A stretch of DNA of 33,230 nucleotides from an uncultured Actinomycetes bacterium. Lineage in GTDB: Bacteria > Actinomycetota > Actinomycetes > S36-B12 > UBA5976. The number at the start of each line of letters is the position of its first letter. Position 1 is the stretch's first letter. Location of the stretch: NCBI GenBank assembly GCA_903951185.1, contig CAJBBC010000014.1, forward strand, positions 1-33,230, read 5' to 3'. The notes under the pieces were generated by a model. It had not been told where the DNA came from. It saw nothing but the letters and a program-made list of their open reading frames with translations, and did not search any database. Made by a program: the position numbers and the translations under genes. Positions 23,900 to 30,894 of this stretch are shown in pieces.

Positions 23900-25357
23900 T
23901 TATTCCGGAATTAAATACCAAAATGGGCGTGCTTTAGCTTTATAAATAAATAGGTAATGCAGCATGTGTTTCATCCAGTGCGCACTAAGACCAATTTCGC
24001 CATAAGTTTCTTTGATGTCTCGACCATCTGCGCCATATTTTTCACGATCAGGAATAATCGGGAATACTGTCATCGATGCTGCCTGGCCATCAAACCAACC
24101 TTTTCCGGCCGATGCGATACATGCTGCGCCCATTTCCGCCATTGAAGCTGTATGAACTTTTCCATTTGCTCCATGTTTGATGCGCTCCGCGATCGTTTCA
24201 GAAACTGCTCGACCAATAACGCCAGACGGCATACCTGTACGCGGCGGTGCAGGCGCAATTACGGTGCCATTTGGCGAAGTTCTTGGGCGAGACATTTGAT
24301 GTGGTGGTGCAAATGCAATACCCGCTGCCCAAATATTGTCGTAGCCGACACTTTGGTATGTCTTTGGCCAATCACTTGGCTTCCACTCTTCGTAAGGTTT
24401 AGCTGAATAGTCGGCATCAACTTTCATGAATCCACTCGGCGCAAAAACTTTTTCAGTTATATCAATTCCAGTTTGATCGAATGCTTTCATGTCTACACCG
24501 CGAAATGGCGGAAGTAACATTGCAAAATCAAATTTTTGGGTATCTCTCGTTCCATCAATTAACTCGTAATGCACAACACCAGGTTCAACTTTTTCGATCG
24601 CCGCAGACATGATTGCCTTAACACCACGTTCTTGGAAAAGTGACTCGGTGAAATATTCACTTGAAACGGTATTTCCTTTAATACCAAAATTCATCCCATC
24701 CATACCGAAGTCGCCTAGATGCTCTTCGTTTGTGATGTAAATGATTTCAGCTAAATCGCGAACGCCTTCACTCTTAATTTCATGTTCAACATTAAAGGTG
24801 TATTCAAATGCAGCACCTTGACATGTACACGTTCCATGTCCCATACCGATCAGAAGCGTCTGTTTTTGCCCAGACTTTAATTTTTGAATTATTTTTTCAA
24901 ACTCTTGAGCTGTCTCGGTGGCATGACTTGCAGTACATACCGACCAAGTATGGCCATCTGGCCCTAAACCTGGAGTAGCTCCAAAATTAAGTTTTGGACC
25001 GGTTGCGTTTATCAAAAAGTCATACTCAAGATTGGCGATTTCACCATTTCGGGTTGAGTCGGTGTATTTAAGTTTTACATGTGGCTTTGAAGTTTCTGAG
25101 TTTCCCTCTGGATGAAGTTCAAATGCTAGGGCTTGATGAAATTCAATATTCTTTCGCTTGTAAATAGGCGCAAGCGGAAAAGTAACTTGCTTATCGGTCA
25201 TTTGGCCAACACCAACCCAAATATTTGATGGAATCCAATTCCACTTTGAGTTAGGTGAGACCACAATAACTTTGTGCTCTTTACCTATTTGGCGTCGTAA
25301 ATGAAGAGCTGCAGTGTGTCCCGCGACACCTGCGCCCAAGATTACAACTTGTGCCAT
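23900..25357 (-). CDS. Sulfide:quinone oxidoreductase-like FAD-dependent protein
   Basis: 485-residue two-dinucleotide-fold flavoprotein of the SQR/flavocytochrome c sulfide dehydrogenase group. The FAD motif is VVILGAGVAGHTAALHLRR (4-22), followed by SPNSKWNWIPSNIWVGVG, the typical SQR-like second segment, LINATGPKLNF (116-125) and IWAAGIAFAPP near residue 342-352. Cysteines that could carry a persulfide are C141, C177/C179 (GTCTCQG) and C413. SQR uses three such cysteines to oxidise sulfide to sulfane sulfur and passes electrons to quinone. The C-terminus HMLHYLFIYKAKARPFW resembles the membrane-association helices of SQR. AGGA precedes the ATG. It lies in the left arm of the sulfur island. 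Other FAD-dependent dehydrogenase roles are possible. Confidence 0.8.
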   Translation of the reverse strand: MAQVVILGAGVAGHTAALHLRRQIGKEHKVIVVSPNSKWNWIPSNIWVGVGQMTDKQVTFPLAPIYKRKNIEFHQALAFELHPEGNSETSKPHVKLKYTDSTRNGEIANLEYDFLINATGPKLNFGATPGLGPDGHTWSVCTASHATETAQEFEKIIQKLKSGQKQTLLIGMGHGTCTCQGAAFEYTFNVEHEIKSEGVRDLAEIIYITNEEHLGDFGMDGMNFGIKGNTVSSEYFTESLFQERGVKAIMSAAIEKVEPGVVHYELIDGTRDTQKFDFAMLLPPFRGVDMKAFDQTGIDITEKVFAPSGFMKVDADYSAKPYEEWKPSDWPKTYQSVGYDNIWAAGIAFAPPHQMSRPRTSPNGTVIAPAPPRTGMPSGVIGRAVSETIAERIKHGANGKVHTASMAEMGAACIASAGKGWFDGQAASMTVFPIIPDREKYGADGRDIKETYGEIGLSAHWMKHMLHYLFIYKAKARPFWYLIPE

Positions 25358-25401
25358 GTTAACCGTCCTTTTTCCAACTCGCTTTAATTTATTACTACTA
25401 G

Positions 25402-25419
25402 TTAAGCACTATTGCTCAA
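25402..25419. promoter_or_regulatory. Imperfect palindrome upstream of the SQR-like gene
   Basis: TTAAGCA (25402-25408), 4 bp, TGCTCAA (25413-25419) differ by one base from a perfect dyad. They lie in the 82-bp gap between the methyltransferase stop and the SQR-like start. The site could be an operator for a separate promoter or a weak transcription attenuator. It is not related to the CsoR-like palindrome at 26235. Confidence 0.35.
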
Positions 25420-25439
25420 CACATATTTTCATTTAGAAA

Positions 25440-26210
25440 CTACTTATCCCACCAAATTGTGGCAATTTTACGAACTTCGGGTTGACTGTTTTTAGTTAAA
25501 TACTCACTTACCTCAGTAAGTCGTGATTTAGGTAAACACAACCTGATTCGCATAAATTCCGCAGCTTGTTCGATTGAAATTTCTCGTCCAAGTGAAGATT
25601 CCCAATATTCAATATTTGCCTTGATGCCAATTTCACTCAGTATTTCTAATAACATGCTCGGCGTCGGTTCTGTTGGCCGATCTAAATTCCAAAAAAATTT
25701 CCAAACTTCTCTCATCGATGCAAGTGGGTGTTCTTGTGGCATTTCGATTACAACTCGTTTGTCGGCATGAGAATCTAGCGCTAACAAAAATGGCACAATA
25801 TCGCTAACGTTATAAACGACATGGTGGCAAGTAACTACGTCAGCGGTGGGAACCTTATTTTCAATATCAGGCCAGTCGCCTAGGAATTGCGCATGGTTAA
25901 CTTTAAGTTTTTGAGCTTGTGCTGCGAATAATTCGAGCATTTCGGCTTGGTGGTCTACTCCATAAACAGTTTGTGCAGTTGGAGTGCACGCAAAAGCGGC
26001 AATCCCCCCGCCACAACCAATATCTAAAACAGAACCTCCTGTTGGTACTGCCTCAATAGCTCTGTTATGCGAAGTAGTCATTGGAATTTCATCAGGGACC
26101 GTAAATAATGCTGGCGGATGTATCCAAGGTGATTGTTCAGCTTGATCCAAAATTTCTTTTGGCAGCCCCCATTGGCTTAAGGCTTCTGCCCACTTTTTTG
26201 CGGTATCCAA
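25440..26210 (-). CDS. Class I SAM-dependent methyltransferase
   Basis: 256 residues with a Rossmann methyltransferase core. The SAM motif I is VLDIGCGGGIAAFA (about 61-74), followed by VYGVDHQAEMLELF with the acidic loop, an ADVVTCHHVVYNVSD stretch as motif II/post II, and RVVIEMPQEHP. The acceptor is unknown. The start is TTG at 26210 with AGGA about 7 bp before it. The gene is divergent from the rhodanese operon, and the palindrome at 26235-26250 overlaps its candidate -10 (TATACT, 26237 to 26232). A thiol or sulfide acceptor would fit the context, but that is inference only. Confidence 0.85.
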   Translation of the reverse strand: MDTAKKWAEALSQWGLPKEILDQAEQSPWIHPPALFTVPDEIPMTTSHNRAIEAVPTGGSVLDIGCGGGIAAFACTPTAQTVYGVDHQAEMLELFAAQAQKLKVNHAQFLGDWPDIENKVPTADVVTCHHVVYNVSDIVPFLLALDSHADKRVVIEMPQEHPLASMREVWKFFWNLDRPTEPTPSMLLEILSEIGIKANIEYWESSLGREISIEQAAEFMRIRLCLPKSRLTEVSEYLTKNSQPEVRKIATIWWDK

Positions 26211-26231
26211 ATCGTCCTACTCTCTCTTTTC

Positions 26232-26237
26232 AGTATA
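26232..26237 (-). promoter_or_regulatory. Candidate -10 of the methyltransferase/SQR arm
   Basis: TATACT on the minus strand overlaps the left end of the CsoR-like operator by 3 bp. It lies about 22 bp before the TTG start at 26210. No clear -35 is seen. Confidence 0.4.
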
Positions 26238-26250
26238 CCCCTAGGGGTAT
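26235..26250. promoter_or_regulatory. CsoR/CstR-type operator between divergent sulfur genes
   Basis: ATACCCCTAGGGGTAT is a perfect 16-bp palindrome of the A/T-flanked G-C tract type bound by CsoR, RcnR and CstR repressors. It is the only copy I found in the window. A CsoR/CstR-family gene lies in the operon to its right (27775-28068). The ends of the palindrome run into candidate -10 elements on both strands, so one bound repressor could block both promoters. Confidence 0.85.
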
Positions 26251-26253
26251 GCT
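26248..26253 (+). promoter_or_regulatory. Candidate -10 of the rhodanese-CstR operon
   Basis: TATGCT begins within the last 3 bp of the operator. A second possible -10, TAGTAT, starts at 26253. Either would give a leader of roughly 20-30 nt holding the AAGGAAG ribosome binding site before the ATG at 26287. Confidence 0.45.
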
Positions 26254-26286
26254 AGTATTTCAGAAATACCAGAAGGAAGCGTAAAA

Positions 26287-26682
26287 ATGAAGAAAAGTTT
26301 TATTGCCGCAATTGGTGTGCTTGTTACCGCGCTGGCGTTAACTTCATGCTCAAGCGGGTCGAGTGCAAAAAAAGTCGATCCACAGGGGTTTTTTGATGCA
26401 ACTCAGCAAGCCGGAATTGTGGTCTTAGATGTACGCACTCCAGCTGAATTTGCTGAAGGCCATCTACCAAATGCAATAAATGTTGACTTTGAAAGTGGCA
26501 ACTTCGAAGAGGAAATAGCAAGTTTAGATAAGTCAGCAACGTACGCGGTTTACTGCCGAAGTGGTAATCGTTCAGGACAAGCAACTGCGGTTATGTCCAA
26601 AGCTGGTTTTGAAAATATGTATGACTTACAAGGTGGAGTTCTTGATTGGCAAGCTGCCGGCGGAACTCTAGTTAATAACTAA
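26287..26682 (+). CDS. Exported rhodanese-domain lipoprotein
   Basis: 131 residues with a lipoprotein signal peptide (MKKSFIAAIGVLVTALALTSC, lipobox LTSC, lipidated C21, cut here as a region at 1-21). A single rhodanese domain follows: VVLDVRTPAEFAEGHLPNAI (about 45-64) and the active-site loop YCRSGNRSGQA with C90. Rhodaneses carry sulfane sulfur as a cysteine persulfide, and this one would act on the outer face of the membrane. The loop has six residues, as in thiosulfate/persulfide sulfurtransferases of the PspE/GlpE size class. It is the first gene after the CsoR-like operator, with AAGGAAG upstream of the ATG. Confidence 0.93.
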   Translation: MKKSFIAAIGVLVTALALTSCSSGSSAKKVDPQGFFDATQQAGIVVLDVRTPAEFAEGHLPNAINVDFESGNFEEEIASLDKSATYAVYCRSGNRSGQATAVMSKAGFENMYDLQGGVLDWQAAGGTLVNN

Positions 26683-26718
26683 TAAATAAATCACTAAATC
26701 AATTAATCAGGAGAAGAA

Positions 26719-26895
26719 ATGTGTAGTCGAGTTAATTGCCGTAAATGCGGAAAAGTAACTTACAGTGGTTGTGGACAACATCTTGACCAAGTTTTTGCAG
26801 GTGTTCCGCAAAATCAACGCTGTGATTGTGCAAGTAAGACCGCAAGTGCAAGTGGCGACAAGCAGTCGGTACTTAGCAAAATTTTTGGTCGCTAA
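26719..26895 (+). CDS. 58-residue Cys-rich protein
   Basis: A small gene with AGGAG 5-6 bp before the ATG. The product starts MCSRVNCRKCGKVTYSGCGQ and continues HLDQVFAGVPQNQRCDC, giving seven cysteines at 2, 7, 10, 18, 35 and 37 with a CxxC pair and a CxC pair (C2 to C37 total six plus variation depending on start). The pattern CRKCGKVT-SGCG-H resembles a zinc ribbon. I recall similar short proteins in many actinobacteria, annotated only as hypothetical. Two bases separate its stop from the next GTG, so it is part of the rhodanese-CstR operon. Roles as a zinc or sulfur-handling protein are speculation. Confidence 0.85.
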   Translation: MCSRVNCRKCGKVTYSGCGQHLDQVFAGVPQNQRCDCASKTASASGDKQSVLSKIFGR

Positions 26896-26897
26896 TC

Positions 26898-27359
26898 GTG
26901 CAACCTAACTGTCTGACGGCGCTGCTGGCTTGGCCAGCACGCCGTTGGGTTGTTGCCTTATTGGTTGGTGGATCAACGTATTTAATCCTCGGCCTGCCAA
27001 CCGTCGTAGTGAACAATAATGTTTTCGGCCGTGATATTGCTGTTACCAATTGGGCAATGCCAGTTTTAATAGGCACCTCAGTTCTTTCTGGATTACTTTT
27101 TGCAACTTATGTGCGAGTCGGTGAAATTCAATCAACTGAGCGAGAAGCCAAACTCGGAAGCTTAGGCGGCTTCTTTTCATTCCTGGCAATCGGTTGTCCA
27201 GTTTGTAACAAGGTTGCACTCATTGCACTTGGTTACTCAGGTGCAATTAAATATTTCGCGCCAGTTCAGCCTTACCTTGCTGTACTCGGTTTAGGGCTTT
27301 TGGCGTATGCCTTGAGGCAACGACTTACTAATGAAACATCCTGCCGAATTCCGGCTTAA
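26898..27359 (+). CDS. Small membrane protein with an intramembrane CPVC motif
   Basis: 153 residues from a GTG at 26898. Hydrophobic helices are at about 17-38, 51-71, 90-112 and 121-139. The third helix carries IGCPVCNKVALIALG with C100 and C103, a CxxC pair placed within or at the edge of the membrane, recalling CcdA/DsbD and mercury-transport membrane proteins without clear homology to either. A 20-residue charged stretch (EIQSTEREAKLGS) separates helices 2 and 3. Its place between an exported rhodanese and a cytoplasmic thioredoxin suggests that it passes electrons or sulfur across the membrane. I do not know a named family. Confidence 0.85.
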   Translation: MQPNCLTALLAWPARRWVVALLVGGSTYLILGLPTVVVNNNVFGRDIAVTNWAMPVLIGTSVLSGLLFATYVRVGEIQSTEREAKLGSLGGFFSFLAIGCPVCNKVALIALGYSGAIKYFAPVQPYLAVLGLGLLAYALRQRLTNETSCRIPA

Positions 27360-27375
27360 CGAAGAAAAGAAGAAT

Positions 27376-27747
27376 ATGAGCACAATTACTTTAACTAAAG
27401 AAAATTTTGAGTCAACGATCACCAGTGAAGGAATAACGTTTGTTGACTTCTGGGCTGAATGGTGTGGTCCTTGCCGCATGTTCGCCCCAGTTTTCGAAGA
27501 TGCCTCAGGCAAGTACCCAGAAATTACGTTTGGCAAAGTTGATACTGAAGATCAACAAGAATTAGCTGCAGCTGCAGGCATAAGTTCAATTCCGACGTTG
27601 ATGGCATTCCGTGATGGAATTTTAGTTTTCAGTCAACCAGGTGCACTTCCTGCACCTTCATTCGCGGAACTAATTGATGCAGTTGTCGCACTTGATATGG
27701 AAGAAGTTCGCGCAGAAGTTGCGAAACAGCAAGTTAACCAAGATTAA
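27376..27747 (+). CDS. Thioredoxin
   Basis: 123 residues from the ATG at 27376 with a GAAGAAAAGAAG purine stretch upstream. An in-frame ATG at 27331 overlaps the preceding gene's end and is not needed. The active site is WAEWCGPCRMFAPVFE with C30 and C33. FGKVDTEDQQELAAAAGISSIPTLMAFRDG, described here as the cis-Pro region at about 55-84, has the family's conserved IPT. No signal peptide is present, so it is cytoplasmic. In this operon it is a likely reductant for persulfides or for the membrane CPVC protein. It also keeps a C-terminal extension of about 15 residues beyond the minimal fold. Confidence 0.95.
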   Translation: MSTITLTKENFESTITSEGITFVDFWAEWCGPCRMFAPVFEDASGKYPEITFGKVDTEDQQELAAAAGISSIPTLMAFRDGILVFSQPGALPAPSFAELIDAVVALDMEEVRAEVAKQQVNQD

Positions 27748-27774
27748 ATTCCAGATATATAAAAGGAGTAGCTA

Positions 27775-28068
27775 ATGGCTAAGGCAGTCAAACTAAGTGC
27801 ACATGTAGTTAATAACGAAGATGCCCTCGGTGACTTCACAAAACGGCTTCGACGCGCAGAAGGTCAAATCGGTGGAATTCTGCGCATGGTTGAGGAAGGT
27901 CGATCATGTGAAGACATCGTTCATCAACTAGCCGCCGTATCCAAGGCAGTGAATAAGGCAGCATTTGGCTTAATAACTGCTGGTCTGTCTGAATGCATTC
28001 TTGAAAAAGGTAAGAACACCGAAGAAGTTAAAGAGCAATTACAAAAACTGTTCTTAACCATGGTTTAA
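27775..28068 (+). CDS. CsoR/CstR-family transcriptional repressor (persulfide-sensing type)
   Basis: 97-residue all-helical DUF156 protein. Key segments are FTKRLRRAEGQIGGILRMVEEGRSCEDIVHQLAAVSKAV, covering helices 1-2 at about 21-59, and LITAGLSECILEKG at 66-79. The two sensor cysteines are C45 and C74. In copper-sensing CsoR the residue four before the second cysteine is His, a Cu ligand. Here it is Gly70, as in CstR where it is also non-His. This fits persulfide/sulfide sensing by a C45-C74 polysulfide link. The N-terminal extension of about 15 residues is a little long. AAAAGGAG precedes the ATG. The operator is probably 26235-26250, making the operon self-regulated. Confidence 0.9.
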   Translation: MAKAVKLSAHVVNNEDALGDFTKRLRRAEGQIGGILRMVEEGRSCEDIVHQLAAVSKAVNKAAFGLITAGLSECILEKGKNTEEVKEQLQKLFLTMV

Positions 28069-28093
28069 CAAACAAAAAAGTAAAGGCAGAATT

Positions 28094-29719
28094 GTGAAAA
28101 AAATTGTTATTGTTGGTGGCGTTGCTGGCGGTATGTCTGCGGCAACTAGATTGCGTCGTCTTGATCCAGAAGCATCGATTATTGTGATCGAGCGAAGTGG
28201 TTTCGTATCTTACGCAAATTGTGGACTACCTTATTACGTTGGTGGAGTTATAGCTGATCAGGCATCATTGTTATTGCAAACACCAGCATCACTTGACGCC
28301 CGCTTTGAGTTAGATGTCCGGATTGAATCAGAAGTTACTGCTATCGATCGAAACGCAAAAAAAGTTTCTGTAACACGCAAATCTGGTGACACTTATGAAC
28401 TTGATTACGATGTTTTAGTTTTGAGCCCTGGCGCCCAGCCGATTGTTCCCCCGATCGAAGGCATTGATCGAGCACACACACTAAGAACTGTCGAAGACGT
28501 GACCAGAATTGCAGCTGCAGTTGCTAGTAATCCAAAGTCAGCAGTTGTAATTGGTGGTGGGTTCATTGGTGTTGAATCTGCTGAAAACTTAGTTCACAAG
28601 AATATTCCAACCACTATTGTCGAGGCTGCACCACAATTACTTGGTCCAATCGATCCTGAACTTGCTGAACTAGTCCATGCAGAAGTTCGTAAACACGGCG
28701 TAAAACTAAAACTTGGTGCCGGCGTTACTAAAGTTTCTGAAAATTCTGTGCAATTAGCAGATGGGACAGAAGTGCCAGCCGATTTGGTTATTTGTGCAAT
28801 TGGAGTCAAGCCAGACATTACTCTGGCTAAAGCCTGTGATCTTGAAATAGGTCCACGCGGTGGAATAACAGTAAATGAATTTGGTCAAACTTCCGACCTA
28901 AATATTTATGCAATTGGTGACGTCGCAGAAAAAATTGATGCATTTGATGGTGAGGCAACACTTGTACCGTTAGCAAATATTGCTAACCGCCAAGGACGTG
29001 TAGCAGCTGATCACATTATGGGCCGGACCGTTCGCCCGGTTAAAACAATTGGCACTGCAATCGTAAAAGTTTTTGATTTAACAGTTGCCTCTACTGGATG
29101 GAATGAAAAGCGCCTCAAAGCAAGAGGTGTCGATTGCCAAGCAATCCATACACATCCAGGTTCACATGCTGGGTACTACCCTGGCGCTGAGCAGATGGCA
29201 CTTAAATTATTAATTTCGAAACCAGATGGTGAGATTCTAGGTGCTCAAGCTGTTGGTGGCGATGGCGTTGACAAGCGTATTGATGTCATTGCCACAGCTA
29301 TTAGATGTGATCTACCCGCTCCTGAGTTAGCTGACTTAGAACTTGCCTACGCGCCGCCATTTGGTTCCGCTAAAGATCCAGTCAATATGTTGGGTTACAT
29401 TGCCGAAAATTTGTTAACCGGGTTCACCGAAAATATTCAATGGTATGACGTCAAACCTAAGTTTGCACAAGGTGATGTATTGCTTGACGTGCGAACTCAA
29501 GCTGAATTTGCAAACGGTGCGATTGTTGGCGCCATTAATATTCCACTTGATGAAATCCGAGATAGATTCCATGAAATCCCAGCTGGAAAAATAATTGTTT
29601 ACTGCCAAGTTGGTCAACGCGGACATACGGCAACAGTTTTACTTCGTGAACGCGGAGTTAACGCAGTTAATTTAGACGGCGGTTATAAAACTTGGGTTGC
29701 AGCTGAACCGTTAACTTAA
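28094..29719 (+). CDS. CoA-disulfide reductase with C-terminal rhodanese domain
   Basis: 541 residues from the GTG at 28094. The first 450 are a flavoprotein disulfide reductase with FAD motif IVGGVAGGMSAATRLRR (6-22), the catalytic loop SYANCGLPYYVGG with C43 (same number as the CoA-disulfide reductase active cysteine), AVVIGGGFIGVESAENL as the NAD(P)H fold, and IYAIGDVAE. Residues about 455-541 are a rhodanese domain with LLDVRTQAEF and active-site C504 in YCQVGQRGH. Such fusions (CoADR-RHD, Npsr-type) reduce CoA-persulfides and polysulfides and release sulfide. This is the last gene of the right arm. Confidence 0.95.
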   Translation: MKKIVIVGGVAGGMSAATRLRRLDPEASIIVIERSGFVSYANCGLPYYVGGVIADQASLLLQTPASLDARFELDVRIESEVTAIDRNAKKVSVTRKSGDTYELDYDVLVLSPGAQPIVPPIEGIDRAHTLRTVEDVTRIAAAVASNPKSAVVIGGGFIGVESAENLVHKNIPTTIVEAAPQLLGPIDPELAELVHAEVRKHGVKLKLGAGVTKVSENSVQLADGTEVPADLVICAIGVKPDITLAKACDLEIGPRGGITVNEFGQTSDLNIYAIGDVAEKIDAFDGEATLVPLANIANRQGRVAADHIMGRTVRPVKTIGTAIVKVFDLTVASTGWNEKRLKARGVDCQAIHTHPGSHAGYYPGAEQMALKLLISKPDGEILGAQAVGGDGVDKRIDVIATAIRCDLPAPELADLELAYAPPFGSAKDPVNMLGYIAENLLTGFTENIQWYDVKPKFAQGDVLLDVRTQAEFANGAIVGAINIPLDEIRDRFHEIPAGKIIVYCQVGQRGHTATVLLRERGVNAVNLDGGYKTWVAAEPLT

Positions 29720-29727
29720 CAAGTTAA
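29711..29727. terminator. Weak AT-rich hairpin between convergent genes
   Basis: TTAACTT (29711-29717), AAC, AAGTTAA (29721-29727) forms a 7-bp stem with a 3-nt loop. It contains the stop codons of both the CoA-disulfide reductase and the livH-type gene. It is too AT-rich to be a strong terminator. Confidence 0.25.
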
Positions 29728-30725
29728 ACAACATCTGGGGCTTTACCAAGTATGCCTTGGGGTCGGTACACCAACATCAATATGAAAACTGCATAAATTG
29801 CAGTTTCACTCCAGCGATAACCCAAGCCCGAGGGTACACCGTTACTAATGGACTCAATTAAGCCAACGAAGAAACCGCCAAAAATAGTGCCGCGTATTGT
29901 GGCAACCCCACCAATAATTGCGGCGGCATATCCAATTAAACCTATTTGCATACCAAGTGCGTAAGTTGAAATTCGAAATTCTTGTGCATAAATAACACCA
30001 GCAGCACTTGCTGTGGCACCGGCAATTAGAAAAGTCCTGGCGATAGTTTTATTCACATTAATGCCAACCATTTGGGATACTTCATAACTTGCTGAAACTG
30101 CCCGAATAGCTAAACCATTTTTTGAACGAGTGGCTAAGAAAGAAAATATGGCAAAAATCGGAATAGTAATTGCTAGTACAACAATTGCACGTTGAAATGA
30201 TGAAGTGAAGGATGTGTAAGGGAGCGCTTCGGGAATAACAGAATGAAACTTCTTCGGACCAGACCCATTTATTTTTAACCCAATATTTTGCAGAATTAAC
30301 GCAACACCCAGAGACGCAATTAGCGGAGCAAGTTTGTTGGAATTTCGTAATCTTCGAAACACTAGTAATTCAGTACTTAAACTAAGTAGTGCCCCAATGC
30401 ACATCGCAAGTAACAGCACCAAAATTAGCCAAATCCAGTTACTAAATGTTGGACTTACGGCACCAACTAGATCCACTAAAAGAAATGCTGAAATCACAGC
30501 GCCCATCATGAAAACTTCACCGTGAGCTAAGTTGATCATTCCAGTTGAGTTATAAATCAAACCAAAACCTAATGCAATCAGCGCATAAATTGCACCGGTT
30601 GAAAGGCCTTCAAATGCGTATGTAATAAAGAAACTTGGATACTTGATCGCACTGTAGGTAAGCCAAATTAAGAACCAAAGCGGAATCAACTTAGTTGCGT
30701 GCTCAAAGAGTTTCCGCGACTTCAT
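29724..30725 (-). CDS. LivH-type branched-chain amino acid ABC transporter permease
   Basis: 333-residue membrane protein with about eight hydrophobic helices. The diagnostic sequence is LIALGFGLIYNSTGMINLAHGEVFMMGA, marking the LivH N-terminal segment at about 50-77. LASLGVALILQNIG-like and IGYAAAIIGGVATIRGTIFGGFFVG (residues about 262-286), the EAA-type coupling region, follow. The C-terminal YRPQGILGK is typical. LivH forms a channel with LivM and needs LivG/LivF ATPases and a binding protein. None of these lies in the window, so it is either an orphan or a detached gene. TACAGT 6 nt before the ATG points to a leaderless transcript. Confidence 0.92.
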   Translation of the reverse strand: MKSRKLFEHATKLIPLWFLIWLTYSAIKYPSFFITYAFEGLSTGAIYALIALGFGLIYNSTGMINLAHGEVFMMGAVISAFLLVDLVGAVSPTFSNWIWLILVLLLAMCIGALLSLSTELLVFRRLRNSNKLAPLIASLGVALILQNIGLKINGSGPKKFHSVIPEALPYTSFTSSFQRAIVVLAITIPIFAIFSFLATRSKNGLAIRAVSASYEVSQMVGINVNKTIARTFLIAGATASAAGVIYAQEFRISTYALGMQIGLIGYAAAIIGGVATIRGTIFGGFFVGLIESISNGVPSGLGYRWSETAIYAVFILMLVYRPQGILGKAPDVV

Positions 30726-30731
30726 TATCTA

Positions 30732-30737
30732 ACTGTA
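30732..30737 (-). promoter_or_regulatory. Candidate -10 element (leaderless) of the livH-type gene
   Basis: TACAGT, 6 nt (TAGATA), then the ATG at 30725 on the minus strand. There is no ribosome binding site. Confidence 0.45.
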
Positions 30738-30894
30738 GTAAGTATGCCGATCGATTAAAGATCTATGGCTCTTTGTAGGTGGAAAATCTCCAACTTATTA
30801 ATGTCGCCGGCTTCATACTTAAGTTTGATTCACTAGTTTCAGGCATTTGAGTCATTGGATCAGCACAAAAAGCAAACTTCAATTAGGTTTGAGT

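Noticed and set aside
27331..27375. Upstream ATG for the thioredoxin gene
   Set aside because: It overlaps the preceding membrane-protein gene and adds residues that thioredoxins do not have.
27775..28068. Copper-sensing CsoR
   Set aside because: The His ligand four residues before the second cysteine is Gly, and no copper ATPase or chaperone is nearby. The neighbours handle sulfur.
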